Shown here piece after piece: positions 19,147 to 30,795 of a stretch of DNA of 64,000 bases; position 1 is the stretch's first letter; the number at the start of each line of letters is the position of its first letter. The notes beneath the pieces are model-generated. The model saw only the letters and a program-made list of their open reading frames with translations, had not been told where the DNA came from and ran no database searches. Origin of the DNA: Haemophilus parainfluenzae. Its GTDB lineage: Bacteria; Pseudomonadota; Gammaproteobacteria; Enterobacterales; Pasteurellaceae. A program made the translations under genes and the position numbers. Where the stretch lies: the NCBI RefSeq assembly GCF_036288925.1, contig NZ_CP127167.1, positions 62,001 through 126,000 of the forward strand, in the 5' to 3' direction.

Positions 19147-20463
19147 ATGTCAAGTTTAGAAAAAACCTTTGAACTCAACAAACGCGGTTCAACGGTTCGT
19201 CAAGAAATCATTGCGGGTTTAACCACCTTCTTAGCCATGGTGTATTCCGTAATTGTTGTGCCTAAAATGCTTGGTGATGCAGGCTTTCCCGCTGAATCCG
19301 TGTTTATCGCAACCTGTTTAGTGGCGGGTCTTGGTTCGATTTTAATTGGCTTTTGGGCAAATGCGCCAATGGCGATCGGCTGTGCTATTTCATTAACCGC
19401 TTTCACCGCATTTAGCTTAGTGATTGGTCAACATGTTTCTATTCCTGTGGCATTAGGTGCCGTATTCCTCATGGGTTTGGTGTTCACCTTAATTTCGGCA
19501 ACAGGTATTCGTTCATGGATTTTACGTAACCTGCCATCAAGTATCGCGCACGGTGCAGGGATCGGGATCGGCTTATTCTTACTTTTAATCGCCGCAAACG
19601 GCGTAGGCTTAGTGGTCAGCAACTAAGCGGGTTTACCGGTTAAATTAGGTGATTTCACCTCGTTCCCTGTGATGATGTCCTTAATCGGCCTTGCATTCAT
19701 TATCGGCTTAGAAAAAATGAAAGTGAAAGGCGGGATTTTATGGGTCATCATTGCCATTACTATCGTAGGTTTAATCTTCGATTCAAACGTAACATTCAAT
19801 GGACAGATCTTCAAAATGCCAACCTTTGGTGAAAACTCACTTTTCTTACAATTAGATTTGCAAGGTGCATTACAACCAGCCATTTTACCAATTGTTTTTG
19901 CTTTAGTGATGACTGCCGTATTTGATGCAACTGGTACTATTCGTGCCGTTGCAGGTCAAGCTGACTTATTAGATAAAGACGGACAAATCATCAACGGTGG
20001 CAAAGCCTTAACCTCTGACTCTGTAAGTAGCTTATTCTCAGGTTTATTCGGTACTGCGCCAGCAGCCGTTTATATCGAATCAGCAGCAGGGACAGCCGCA
20101 GGCGGTAAAACGGGTATCACCGCTATCGTCGTCGGTGTATTGTTCTTATTAATGTTATTCTTCCAACCACTTGCATTCTTAGTGCCTGGTTATGCAACTG
20201 CACCGGCGTTAATGTATGTGGGCTTATTAATGCTAAGCAATGTGAGCAAATTAGACTTTGATGATTTCGTCGGCGCAATGAGCGGCTTAGTTTGTGCGGT
20301 ATTCATCGTACTCACCGCAAACATCGTAACCGGTATCATGCTTGGCTTTGCGGCATTAGTGATTGGTCGTATCGTGAGTGGTGATGTGAAAAAACTCAAC
20401 ATCGGCACGATTATCATCGCCATTGTACTTGTCGCATTCTATGCTGGCGGCTGGGCGATTTAA
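19147..20463 (+). pseudogene. NCS2 purine permease (AzgA/PbuG-like), interrupted by one in-frame TAA
   Basis: The frame reads as a complete 438-codon permease except for TAA at 19624-19626 (codon 160). The first part has [19 protein letters not shown], typical of the guanine/hypoxanthine/adenine branch. Directly after the stop it continues with [10 protein letters not shown] and [20 protein letters not shown], and ends with FYAGGWAI. No length change or frameshift is seen; a single base change of an AAA, CAA or GAA codon would explain it. The family transports purine bases by proton symport. The protein should be non-functional, unless the stop is an assembly error or the two halves are made separately (a GTG ATG ATG at 19669 could restart). 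A PurR-type site upstream fits a purine role. Confidence 0.9.
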
Positions 20464-20478
20464 TTAAATGTATCTTGA

Positions 20479-20509
20479 TAAGGCGAACGAATGGTTCGCC
20501 TTTTTTATT
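20479..20509 (+). terminator. Terminator after the permease gene
   Basis: AAGGCGAAC-gaatg-GTTCGCCTTTTTTATTT, 9-bp stem and T run, 16 bases after the stop. Confidence 0.85.
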
Positions 20510-20642
20510 TCTAGCCTTAAAAAACAATCGAAAAACCAACCGCACTTTTACTTTACAAATCCCTAAATCCGCCTAAAATACAGGCCTTTAATACGGCTTG
20601 CCAAAAGCAAGCTACTGACCTGAAATCAGACAAGAGAACATT

Positions 20643-22022
20643 ATGACAACCCCATTTAAACCTGAATTACTCTCCCCTGCGGGATCCCTCAAAAATATGC
20701 GCTACGCCTTTGCTTATGGCGCAGATGCCGTTTATGCAGGCCAACCACGTTACAGTTTACGTGTACGCAACAATGAATTTAATCACGCCAATTTAAAAAT
20801 CGGGATCGATGAAGCCCATGCGCTTGGCAAAAAATTCTATGTGGTCGTAAACATTGCACCGCATAACTCCAAACTTAAAACCTTTATCAAAGATTTACAA
20901 CCTGTCATCGACATGGGCCCTGATGCCTTAATTATGTCTGACCCAGGCTTAATTATGTTGGTGCGTGAAAACTTCCCGGATATTGATATTCACCTTTCTG
21001 TACAAGCGAATGCGGTAAACTGGGCAACGGTAAAATTCTGGAAACAAATGGGGTTAACTCGTGTGATTTTATCGCGCGAATTATCCATTGAAGAGATCGC
21101 AGAAATTCGCCAACACGTGCCAGATATCGAACTCGAAATTTTCGTACACGGTGCATTATGCATGGCGTATTCTGGCCGTTGCTTGCTTTCTGGCTATATC
21201 AACAAACGCGACCCAAACCAAGGTACTTGCACCAATGCTTGCCGTTGGGAATACAAAATGGAAGAAGGCACTACGGATGAAGTGGGCAACATTGTGCCAA
21301 AAATCGACCCTGCTCAACAAATCGAAGTGAAAAATGTGGCGCCAACCTTGGGCGAAGGTGCAGTAACGGATAAAGTCTTCCTTTACACCGAATCACAAAA
21401 GCCTGATGAGCAAATGACGGCGTTTGAAGATGAGCACGGCACTTACTTTATGAACTCAAAAGACCTGCGTGCAGTACAACATGTAGAAAAATTGACCGCT
21501 CTTGGTGTGCATTCTTTAAAAATCGAAGGCCGTACTAAATCATTCTATTACTGCGCAAGAACCGCACAAGTTTATCGCAAAGCCATTGATGACGCGGCTG
21601 CGGGCAAACCATTTGATGAAAGCTTAATGGATACGTTGGAATCCCTTGCTCATCGTGGTTATACCGAAGGTTTCTTACGTCGCCATACGCACGATGAATA
21701 CCAAAATTACGAATATGGCTACTCTATTTCTGAACGCCAACAATTTGTCGGTGAATTTACCGGTAAACGCAATGAGCAAGGCATGGCTGAAGTGGCGGTG
21801 AAAAATAAATTCTTGCTTGGTGATGAAGTGGAAATGATGACCCCACAAGGCAACATCGTTTTTAAAATTGAAAAAATGCTCAATCGCAAAAACGAACATG
21901 TGGAAGCCGCACTTGGCGATGGCCATTTTGTCTTTTTAGATGTGCCACAAGACGTCCAACTTGATTATGCATTGTTGATGCGTAACTTGGTCAACACCAA
22001 CACGCGTAATCCACATAATTAA
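20643..22022 (+). CDS. trhP: tRNA 5-hydroxyuridine synthesis protein TrhP (peptidase U32 family, YegQ)
   Basis: 459 aa U32-family protein. The N terminus ELLSPAGSLKNMRYAFAYGA matches YegQ, now TrhP, needed for 5-hydroxylation of U34 in tRNA in E. coli, probably using prephenate. Four conserved cysteines are visible (GALCMAYSGRCLLSGY and GTCTNACRWEY), which bind an iron-sulfur cluster in this family. ATG at 20643 after AAGAGAACATT. Monocistronic by appearance: a -10-like CTAAAATAC lies upstream and a new promoter follows downstream. Confidence 0.94.
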   Translation: MTTPFKPELLSPAGSLKNMRYAFAYGADAVYAGQPRYSLRVRNNEFNHANLKIGIDEAHALGKKFYVVVNIAPHNSKLKTFIKDLQPVIDMGPDALIMSDPGLIMLVRENFPDIDIHLSVQANAVNWATVKFWKQMGLTRVILSRELSIEEIAEIRQHVPDIELEIFVHGALCMAYSGRCLLSGYINKRDPNQGTCTNACRWEYKMEEGTTDEVGNIVPKIDPAQQIEVKNVAPTLGEGAVTDKVFLYTESQKPDEQMTAFEDEHGTYFMNSKDLRAVQHVEKLTALGVHSLKIEGRTKSFYYCARTAQVYRKAIDDAAAGKPFDESLMDTLESLAHRGYTEGFLRRHTHDEYQNYEYGYSISERQQFVGEFTGKRNEQGMAEVAVKNKFLLGDEVEMMTPQGNIVFKIEKMLNRKNEHVEAALGDGHFVFLDVPQDVQLDYALLMRNLVNTNTRNPHN

Positions 22023-22037
22023 TTTGTTAAAAAATTG

Positions 22038-22065
22038 TTGCACTTGTTAAAGAATGTACTATAAT
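22038..22065 (+). promoter_or_regulatory. Strong sigma-70-like promoter between trhP and queA
   Basis: TTGCAC (22038-22043), 16-base spacer, TATAAT (22060-22065). Transcription should start near 22072. Confidence 0.65.
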
Positions 22066-22071
22066 ACATCC

Positions 22072-22152
22072 CATACCTGATTTGTTAATTCAACAACTCA
22101 TAGTATGACTCCAAATATTTTGCCCTTTCACCTTTTTGAAAGGGCTTTTTTT
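22072..22152 (+). ncRNA. Candidate small RNA of about 80 nt between trhP and queA
   Basis: The promoter just upstream would start an RNA near 22072 that meets a textbook terminator only 80 bases later: GCCCTTTCA (22122-22130), loop, TGAAAGGGC (22137-22145), then seven T. A 5' hairpin TTGTT-AATTC-AACAA (22082-22096) precedes it. This promoter-hairpin-terminator layout fits either a small RNA or a leader that attenuates queA. A 22-codon frame starting ATGACTCC at 22105 has no ribosome site. I do not recognise a known family, and it does not look like a preQ1 riboswitch. Confidence 0.5.
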
Positions 22153-22215
22153 CTTGTTCTTTCCTCCGAATAGCTCTAGACTATGCCCCATTTTTAGCTT
22201 TCATTATTTACAATT

Positions 22216-23307
22216 ATGCGTGTTTCTGACTTTCATTTTGACTTACCTGATGAGCTGATTGCTCGTTACCCTAAAGAAGATCGCTCTTCTTGCCGTTTGC
22301 TACAACTCAATGGCGAAAACGGGGAAATTTCTCACCGCACTTTTACCGATGTATTAGATTTAATCGATGAAGGTGATCTGTTGATTTTTAACAATACGCG
22401 TGTAATCCCAGCTCGTATGTTTGGTCGTAAAGCCAGTGGCGGAAAAATTGAAGTGTTGGTGGAACGTGTTTTAAGTGTACATCATTTCTTAGCGCATATT
22501 CGCTCATCAAAAGCCCCGAAAGAAGGTGCAGAATTATTTTTAGGCGAAGATAAGCTCGGTGAAAATAATGGCGTAAAAGCGATTATGGTCGGTCGTCAAG
22601 ATGCCCTTTTTGAAGTGGAATTAGCGGATAAAAGTCGCAATGTACTTGATGTGTTGCAAGAAATCGGTCATATGCCGTTACCGCCTTATATTGATCGCCC
22701 AGATGAAGAAGCGGATCAAGAATGCTATCAAACCGTATATAACAAAGTGCCTGGTGCAGTGGCGGCACCAACAGCAGGCTTGCATTTTGATGATGAGCTT
22801 TTACAAAAATTACATGAAAAAGGCGTCAATTTTGAATTTGTGACTTTGCACGTGGGCGCAGGTACATTCCAACCCGTACGTGTTGAAAATATTGAAGATC
22901 ACATCATGCACGCAGAATATGTGGAACTTTCTCAAGAAGTCTGCAATGCCATTATTGAAACGAAAAAAGCGGGTAAACGTGTCATTGCAGTGGGTACAAC
23001 ATCAGTGCGTTCTGTTGAAACCGCTGCCCTATCGGCAGAAGAAAATGGCAATCCAGATTTAATTGAACCTTATTTTTCTGATACGTCTATTTTTATTTAC
23101 CCGGGCAAATCATTCCGTGTGGTGGATGCGTTGATTACCAACTTTCACTTACCGGAAAGCACATTGATTATGTTGGTATCGGCCTTTGCAGGCTTTAGCC
23201 ACACCATGAATGCCTATAAAAGTGCGGTCGAAAATCGCTATCATTTTTTCAGTTATGGCGATGCGATGTTCATCACTAAAAACCCCAATGTGAAAGGCTT
23301 AGAATAA
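22216..23307 (+). CDS. queA: S-adenosylmethionine:tRNA ribosyltransferase-isomerase
   Basis: Adds the epoxycyclopentane ring from SAM onto preQ1 in tRNA, making epoxyqueuosine. 363 aa. The N terminus [19 protein letters not shown] and motifs [22 protein letters not shown] and [10 protein letters not shown] are diagnostic. Start ATG at 22216 lacks a clear ribosome site. Followed by a terminator and then tgt, the previous step of the same pathway. Confidence 0.97.
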   Translation: MRVSDFHFDLPDELIARYPKEDRSSCRLLQLNGENGEISHRTFTDVLDLIDEGDLLIFNNTRVIPARMFGRKASGGKIEVLVERVLSVHHFLAHIRSSKAPKEGAELFLGEDKLGENNGVKAIMVGRQDALFEVELADKSRNVLDVLQEIGHMPLPPYIDRPDEEADQECYQTVYNKVPGAVAAPTAGLHFDDELLQKLHEKGVNFEFVTLHVGAGTFQPVRVENIEDHIMHAEYVELSQEVCNAIIETKKAGKRVIAVGTTSVRSVETAALSAEENGNPDLIEPYFSDTSIFIYPGKSFRVVDALITNFHLPESTLIMLVSAFAGFSHTMNAYKSAVENRYHFFSYGDAMFITKNPNVKGLE

Positions 23308-23351
23308 GTGGTTTGACTTATTTTCAGCCAACTCATAAAATACTCGTCCAG

Positions 23352-23377
23352 AAGCCTGTACTAACAGGCTTTTTTAT
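23352..23377 (+). terminator. Terminator between queA and tgt
   Basis: AAGCCTGT-acta-ACAGGCTTTTTT, 8-bp stem and T run. Confidence 0.8.
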
Positions 23378-23410
23378 TGAATAACAACCTTCGAACTGTT
23401 TATTCGTTGA

Positions 23411-24568
<1,158 letters not shown>

Positions 24569-24632
24569 TTGCTGAAAGTGAGGTAGAAAAATGAAGCGTT
24601 TTTTGACCGCACTTTTTAACAAAGGAAACCTT

Positions 24633-25145
24633 ATGCAAATCCTTGAACCTCAACAATTTGCCACTTGGAATGAGCCGATTGATATGCTTTATGCTTGTCA
24701 TAGCAAAGTGAAACGCTTTTGTAAACAGCTCACCATTCTTCCTGGCTACTTAGAAAAAAATGGCGTGAATCAAGCCGTATTAAATGATGTGAAAACCATT
24801 TTGCAGTATTTTAATCACGCGGCACCTCTTCATCATGATGATGAAGAAAAAGACTTTTTCCCCGCTTTAATTGAAAAAGCACCTCAAGCGAAAGAGTCGG
24901 TGGATGAATTAGAACGCCAGCATGTTACTTTGCATGAAAATTGGGCAAAGCTTTCGGAGCAGCTAGAAGAATTGATTGCAGAGAAACGTACCGATGTAGA
25001 TGAAAGACTGATTACGCAGTTTGTGGCGAGCTATGATAGACACATATCCCTTGAAGAGCCGCTATTTGAGCTTGGTAAGCAATATTTATCCGCAGAACAA
25101 CTCACGGCTATGGGCAAAATTATGTTTGCTCGTCGCCAAGCTTAA
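24633..25145 (+). CDS. Hemerythrin-like domain protein
   Basis: 170 aa four-helix protein with a hemerythrin-type di-iron site: histidines in YACHSKVK, NHAAPLHHDDEEKDFF, ERQHVTLHENW and DRHISLEEPLFE, the last giving the HxxxE pair. Such proteins bind O2, NO or iron; the role here is unknown. Two starts are possible: ATG at 24591 after GAGGT, and ATG at 24633 after AAAGGAAACC. I prefer 24633 because the 14 extra residues overlap a USS (GACCGCACTTTTT) and lie before the fold. It overlaps nothing and is followed 3 bases later by the TusA-like gene, so the two are probably co-translated. Confidence 0.85.
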   Translation: MQILEPQQFATWNEPIDMLYACHSKVKRFCKQLTILPGYLEKNGVNQAVLNDVKTILQYFNHAAPLHHDDEEKDFFPALIEKAPQAKESVDELERQHVTLHENWAKLSEQLEELIAEKRTDVDERLITQFVASYDRHISLEEPLFELGKQYLSAEQLTAMGKIMFARRQA

Positions 25146-25148
25146 ACC

Positions 25149-25376
25149 ATGAAATATCAATTAAATTTGACCGCACTTTCCTGCCCGATTCCGCTTTTAA
25201 CTGCAAAGAAGGCTTTGGCAAATTTAGCGTCAAATGATGAATTAGTTTTGCAATTAAATCGTCAAAGTGCGGTCGAAAATTTTGTTGTTTTTTGTGAAGA
25301 AAATCAATGTGAATTAGTGGATCAACATTGGCTTTCCGAGCAAATCTTCGAAGTTTGCTTGAAAAAAATCAATTAA
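25149..25376 (+). CDS. TusA/YedF-like sulfurtransferase-fold protein
   Basis: 75-aa protein of the SirA/TusA/YedF family with the CPIP signature in [14 protein letters not shown]; its cysteine is the sulfur carrier in TusA. A second cysteine pair lies in [11 protein letters not shown]. The true TusA acts in 2-thiouridine tRNA synthesis, but this small form is only family-level. Odd point: two complete USS cores lie inside this 228-base gene in opposite directions (ACCGCACTT near 25170, AAGTGCGGT near 25264). It follows the hemerythrin-like gene by 3 bases. Confidence 0.85.
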   Translation: MKYQLNLTALSCPIPLLTAKKALANLASNDELVLQLNRQSAVENFVVFCEENQCELVDQHWLSEQIFEVCLKKIN

Positions 25377-25478
25377 TTCCAAAATTCTCGTTGTTATTGC
25401 CTTCATCGGCTTTTACTGAATGCCGTTTTATGGTATTTTACGACCACTTTTAACTTTTCATTTTATAAGGAAAACACA

Positions 25479-25769
25479 ATGGAAGCACAAAGCCCAATGT
25501 CCACGCTATTTATTTTCGTGATCTTCGGTTTAATTTTTTATTTTATGATTTACCGCCCACAAGCAAAACGTAATAAAGAACACAAAAAATTAATGTCTGA
25601 ATTGGCGAAAGGCACTGAAGTATTAACCGCTGGTGGCGTCATTGGTAAAATTACCAAAGTAACCGAAGGTGCTGAAATTGTTATCGCATTAAACGATACC
25701 ACTGAAATCACGATTAACCGTAACTACATTGTTTCAGTATTACCGAAAGGTTCTGTAAAATCTCTCTAA
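25479..25769 (+). CDS. yajC: Sec translocon accessory subunit YajC
   Basis: 96-aa single-span inner-membrane protein that associates with SecDF. A hydrophobic segment (FIFVIFGLIFYFMIYRP) is followed by QAKRNKEHKKLMSELAKG and the ITKV beta-rich tail. AAGGAAAACACA precedes the ATG. First gene of yajC-secD-secF. Confidence 0.95.
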   Translation: MEAQSPMSTLFIFVIFGLIFYFMIYRPQAKRNKEHKKLMSELAKGTEVLTAGGVIGKITKVTEGAEIVIALNDTTEITINRNYIVSVLPKGSVKSL

Positions 25770-25792
25770 TTTAAATTCCTAAAGGGAAAACT

Positions 25793-27643
25793 ATGTTAAA
25801 TCGTTACCCATTATGGAAGAATCTAATGGTGATCCTTGTGGTCGCCATTGGTGCTTTATACTCTCTTCCAAATATCTATGGTGAAGATCCTGCGGTGCAA
25901 ATTTCCGGTACTCGCGGACAACAAGCAGACACCACCGCATTAACTGAAGTACAAAATGTACTGAAAGAAAATAACCTTCCAACCAAATCTATCGTTCTTG
26001 AAAATGGCTCTATTCTTGCCCGTTTCACCAACACAGATGATCAACTTCTTGCCAAAGATAAAATTGCAGAAAAACTAGGCAACAGCTATACCACGGCATT
26101 AAACCTTGCACCGGCAACACCGACTTGGTTAAGCAGCATTGGGGCCAACCCGATGAAATGGGGTTTGGACTTACGTGGTGGTGTACGCTTCTTAATGGAA
26201 GTGGACATGAATTCTGCTTTGGCTAAACGTCAAGAACAGTTACAAGACACATTACGTGGCGAGTTACGTAAAGAAAAAATTCAGTTTACCGCGATTAAAA
26301 ATGGTGACAAATTTGGTACAACGGTCACGTTAGAAAACGCTGACCAGATATCAAAAGCAGCACGTATTATTCGTCAGCTACACCCAACATTAGATGTGTC
26401 TGATATTGGTGACAACACCTTAAACCTTGCCCTTTCTGAAACGGCATTAACAGAATCACGTAACTTAGCGATCGAGCAAAACTTAACGATTTTACGTAAA
26501 CGTGTCGCTGAATTAGGCGTAGCTGAAGCGGTTATCCAACGTCAAGGTGCAGAACGTATCGTAATCGAATTACCGGGTGTTCAAGATACTGCCCGTGCAA
26601 AAGAGATCTTAGGTGCAACTGCGACACTTGAATTCCGCATTGTGAATTCGTTGGTGAACCCTGAATCAGCAGCGCGAGGTATGTTACCTTCTGACACAGA
26701 AATCAAATATGACCGTCAAGGTAGACCTGTTGCACTTTACAAACGTGCAGTATTGGGTGGTGAACACATCATCAACTCAAGCTCAGGTTTAGACCAAAAC
26801 ACCAGTACGCCACAAGTCAGTGTCACCTTGGATAGTGAAGGCGGCGAAATCATGTCGCAAACCACCAAGAAATACTACAAAAAACCAATGGCAACCTTGT
26901 ATGTAGAATACAAAGACAACGGTAAAAAAGACGAAAATGGCAAAACTATTTTAGAGAAAAATGAAGAAGTGATTAACGTTGCTACTATTCAAGGTCGCTT
27001 TAGTTCTAACTTCCAAATTACGGGTGTAAGTAGCTCTGCAGAAGCACAAAACCTTTCTATGTTATTAAAATCAGGTGCATTAATTGCACCAGTGCAAATC
27101 GTTGAAGAACGTACAATTGGTCCTTCACTGGGTGCACAAAACGTAGAACAAGGTATCAATGCAAGTTTCTGGGGATTAATTATAGTCATCTTCTTCATGT
27201 TGATTTACTACAAAATCTTCGGCATTATCGCAAGCTTTGCATTAGTGATTAACATCGTTTTATTAGTCGGTTTAATGTCTATCCTACCTGGAGCAACACT
27301 TTCCATGCCGGGGATTGCGGGTATCGTATTAACCTTGGGGATGTCGGTGGATGCCAACGTACTTATTTTTGAGCGTATCAAAGAAGAAATTCGTAATGGT
27401 CGTCCAATCCAGCAAGCTATTAACGAAGGTTATAACGGTGCATTCTCCTCTATCTTCGATGCGAACTTAACCACAATTTTAACGGCAATTATCCTTTATG
27501 CAGTCGGTACCGGTCCAATTCAAGGCTTTGCGGTAACCCTTGCATTAGGTGTGGCAATTTCAATGTTTACAGCGATTACCGGAACACGTGCTATCGTGAA
27601 CTTCCTATACGGCGGTAAACGTCTTGAAAAATTATCAATTTAG
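25793..27643 (+). CDS. secD: Protein translocase subunit SecD
   Basis: RND-family membrane protein that uses the proton gradient to pull proteins out of the SecYEG channel. 616 aa, as in E. coli. One N-terminal span (LMVILVVAIGALYSLPNIY), a large periplasmic P1 region with WGLDLRGGVRFLMEVDM, then five spans with GMSVDANVLIFERIKEE, the conserved RND signature with its aspartate. Starts 23 bases after yajC; AAAGGGAAAA ribosome site. Confidence 0.98.
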   Translation: MLNRYPLWKNLMVILVVAIGALYSLPNIYGEDPAVQISGTRGQQADTTALTEVQNVLKENNLPTKSIVLENGSILARFTNTDDQLLAKDKIAEKLGNSYTTALNLAPATPTWLSSIGANPMKWGLDLRGGVRFLMEVDMNSALAKRQEQLQDTLRGELRKEKIQFTAIKNGDKFGTTVTLENADQISKAARIIRQLHPTLDVSDIGDNTLNLALSETALTESRNLAIEQNLTILRKRVAELGVAEAVIQRQGAERIVIELPGVQDTARAKEILGATATLEFRIVNSLVNPESAARGMLPSDTEIKYDRQGRPVALYKRAVLGGEHIINSSSGLDQNTSTPQVSVTLDSEGGEIMSQTTKKYYKKPMATLYVEYKDNGKKDENGKTILEKNEEVINVATIQGRFSSNFQITGVSSSAEAQNLSMLLKSGALIAPVQIVEERTIGPSLGAQNVEQGINASFWGLIIVIFFMLIYYKIFGIIASFALVINIVLLVGLMSILPGATLSMPGIAGIVLTLGMSVDANVLIFERIKEEIRNGRPIQQAINEGYNGAFSSIFDANLTTILTAIILYAVGTGPIQGFAVTLALGVAISMFTAITGTRAIVNFLYGGKRLEKLSI

Positions 27644-27653
27644 GTAGGATAAG

Positions 27654-28628
27654 ATGAGATTATTTGCAAAAGATAAAAACGGACATTTTATCCGTGAAGT
27701 GAATGGGATTAAATTGCCATTCTCTCTCACTGAGTTTATGAAAGTGAGATTTGTAGGGTATGCATTTTCCGCTATTTTGATGACGATTTCCCTCTTCTTC
27801 ATTATTACAAAAGGCTTCAACTGGGGCTTAGATTTTACGGGCGGTGTGGTATTTGATACTCACTTCTCACAACCCGCTGATTTAGAGAAAATCCGTGGCA
27901 CATTAAACCAAAACGGGATTTCAAGCCCAATTGTACAAACAACGGGTTCTGTACAAGATGTCATGATCCGTTTACCAGCCGACAATAACGATTCTGGTAT
28001 CGGTGAACACGTTAAAGGCATGCTCCAAACAATCGACCCGAATATTCATATTAACAGTATTGAATTTGTGGGGCCTAACGTTGGTGAAGAGTTAGCTCAA
28101 GGTGCAGTTTATGCGACGCTTGCTACTCTTGCGATGATGTTGATTTATATCGGCTCACGCTTTGAATGGCGTTTAGCTGTGGGCGGTATTGCCTCACTTG
28201 CTCACGACGTAGTCATTACCCTCGGTTTGTTCTCTGCATTACAAGTTGAAATGGATTTAACCTTTGTGGCGGCAATTCTTTCCGTTGTGGGTTACTCTAT
28301 CAACGATAGTATCGTGGTATTCGACCGTGTACGTGAAAACTTCCGTAAAATTCGTCGTGTAGATACTATCGATATTATTGATATTTCCTTAACGCAAACC
28401 TTGTCGAGAACCATCATGACCTCTCTCACAACACTTCTTGTTGTGATTGCCTTGTTCTTCTTTGGTGGGCCATCCATTCATAACTTCTCGTTAGCGTTAT
28501 TAATCGGTATCGGTTTTGGTACCTACTCATCAATCTTTATCGCGATTGCGATTGCTTATGATGTTGGTCTACGTCGCGAACACATGATTCCACCAAAAGT
28601 GGATAAAGAAATCGATGATTTACCTTAA
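27654..28628 (+). CDS. secF: Protein translocase subunit SecF
   Basis: Partner of SecD in post-translocation release. 324 aa with six spans; LDFTGGVVFDTHF follows the first, and SINDSIVVFDRVRENFRK is the RND signature. Starts 10 bases after secD with TAGGATAAG before the ATG. Ends the operon at a terminator. Confidence 0.98.
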   Translation: MRLFAKDKNGHFIREVNGIKLPFSLTEFMKVRFVGYAFSAILMTISLFFIITKGFNWGLDFTGGVVFDTHFSQPADLEKIRGTLNQNGISSPIVQTTGSVQDVMIRLPADNNDSGIGEHVKGMLQTIDPNIHINSIEFVGPNVGEELAQGAVYATLATLAMMLIYIGSRFEWRLAVGGIASLAHDVVITLGLFSALQVEMDLTFVAAILSVVGYSINDSIVVFDRVRENFRKIRRVDTIDIIDISLTQTLSRTIMTSLTTLLVVIALFFFGGPSIHNFSLALLIGIGFGTYSSIFIAIAIAYDVGLRREHMIPPKVDKEIDDLP

Positions 28629-28651
28629 TCTATCGAACATGAGATAAAAAG

Positions 28652-28679
28652 AAAGCCGCCATAATGGTGGCTTTTTTAT
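28652..28679 (+). terminator. Terminator of the yajC-secDF operon
   Basis: AAAGCCGCCAT-a-ATGGTGGCTTTTTTATT, one G-U pair in an 11-bp stem. Confidence 0.85.
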
Positions 28680-28709
28680 TGCTAAAATTAAGTGCTTTTT
28701 GACCGCACT

Positions 28710-29749
28710 TTATTCGTTTACATCACCTAATAAAGCTGCATATTTCTTCGTTGATTCGGAACTTTCCAGGGTAATTTTAAACGCCATTGTCAGCGGCACA
28801 GAAAGCAACATGCCTACCGTACCAAGTAACCATCCCCAGAAAAGTAATGAAAAGAATACGACCAAGGTAGAAAGCCCTAAGGTTTTTCCCATCATTTTCG
28901 GTTCAATAATATTACCGATCACAATATTTGATGCAATAATACCAACAGTTACGCCCATTCCTACACCAAATCCATTCAGTAATAAAGCTTGAACCACAAT
29001 CGGCACTGCGGCAATAATTGAACCGATATTCGGAATATAATTTAATAGGAAGCTTAAGGTTGCCCATAAAATCGCATATTGCACCCCCGTTACATCCAAC
29101 AAAATCCAAGTCGCAACACCTGTCAACAAACTTGTCACCGTTTTCACACCAAGATAACTAATCACACCGTCTAAAATACGATCAATGTGATGCTCTTCCG
29201 CAACAACATCATGTTCATTGGCACTTAAAACTAACGCAAGTTTATGCTTCATGGTTGGTGCTTCAAGCAGCATAAAAATCACGGCTAAAATCAACACAAA
29301 AACATTCGTCACAACGCCAGAAAAGTTTAATAACAAACGGCTCACAAAGTTCATGATCACGCTCGGATCAAAATGCTCCATAATGGCTTCGCGAGAAATC
29401 ACAATCGGCAATTTCAGTTTTTGAGCTAATGCTATAACGTCATTTATACGCTCTGAAAGTAGCACTTTATATTGCGGAATAGAACGTGTAAATTCCTGCA
29501 CACTGCTGTTAATTAATCCCGCCAGGAAAAAGAATACAATTAAAATCAAAACAAATAACAAGGCAATCGCAATACCATGTGGTACTTTGCGTTGTGTCAT
29601 TGCTTTAATCACGGGTGAACAAATAATGGCGATAAATAATGCCAATAAAAAAGGCACAACAATCTCTGCCGCCAGTTTAATTCCCGCAAACACAATCACT
29701 AAAGCCGCCATAGCAACGACAGTGCGGTTAAAATTTAAGTTTTTTTCCA

Positions 29750-29750
<1 letters not shown>
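28710..29750 (-). CDS. AI-2E/PerM-family membrane protein
   Basis: 346-aa inner-membrane protein of the AI-2E transporter superfamily (PerM, TqsA and YdiK relatives), with about seven spans. The signature LLNYIPNIGSIIAAVP and the C-terminal SVPLTMAFKI are typical. Reported roles in the family range from autoinducer export to ion/proton antiport, so no substrate is assigned. Start is GTG at 29750, overlapping the glnB stop by one base (TAGTG), which indicates translational coupling to glnB. The stop is shortly after a USS-rich stretch. Confidence 0.88.
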
Positions 29751-30683
<933 letters not shown>

Positions 30684-30752
30684 TTTTTTCCTCATTTTTA
30701 TACGCAATAAACAGCGTCATTCTACCCTATTTTATCTTTTACCAAAGCATAA

Positions 30753-30790
30753 AAAAGCCATTTAGCTTTCACTAAATGGCTTTTCATTTT
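30753..30790 (-). terminator. Terminator of clpB
   Basis: AAAAGCCATTTAG (30753-30765) pairs with CTAAATGGCTTTT (30772-30784); on the minus strand it is followed by a further T run. 12 bases after the clpB stop. Confidence 0.85.
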
Positions 30791-30795
30791 AAAGC

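Noticed and set aside
19624..19626. Recoding of the permease stop as selenocysteine or programmed read-through
   Set aside because: The codon is TAA, not TGA, and no recoding hairpin is evident.
22105..22173. 22-codon peptide gene before queA
   Set aside because: No ribosome site, and it reads straight through the terminator hairpin.
22023..22215. preQ1 riboswitch ahead of queA
   Set aside because: I cannot find the C-rich loop and A-rich tail of the known aptamers; the hairpin with its T run reads better as a terminator.
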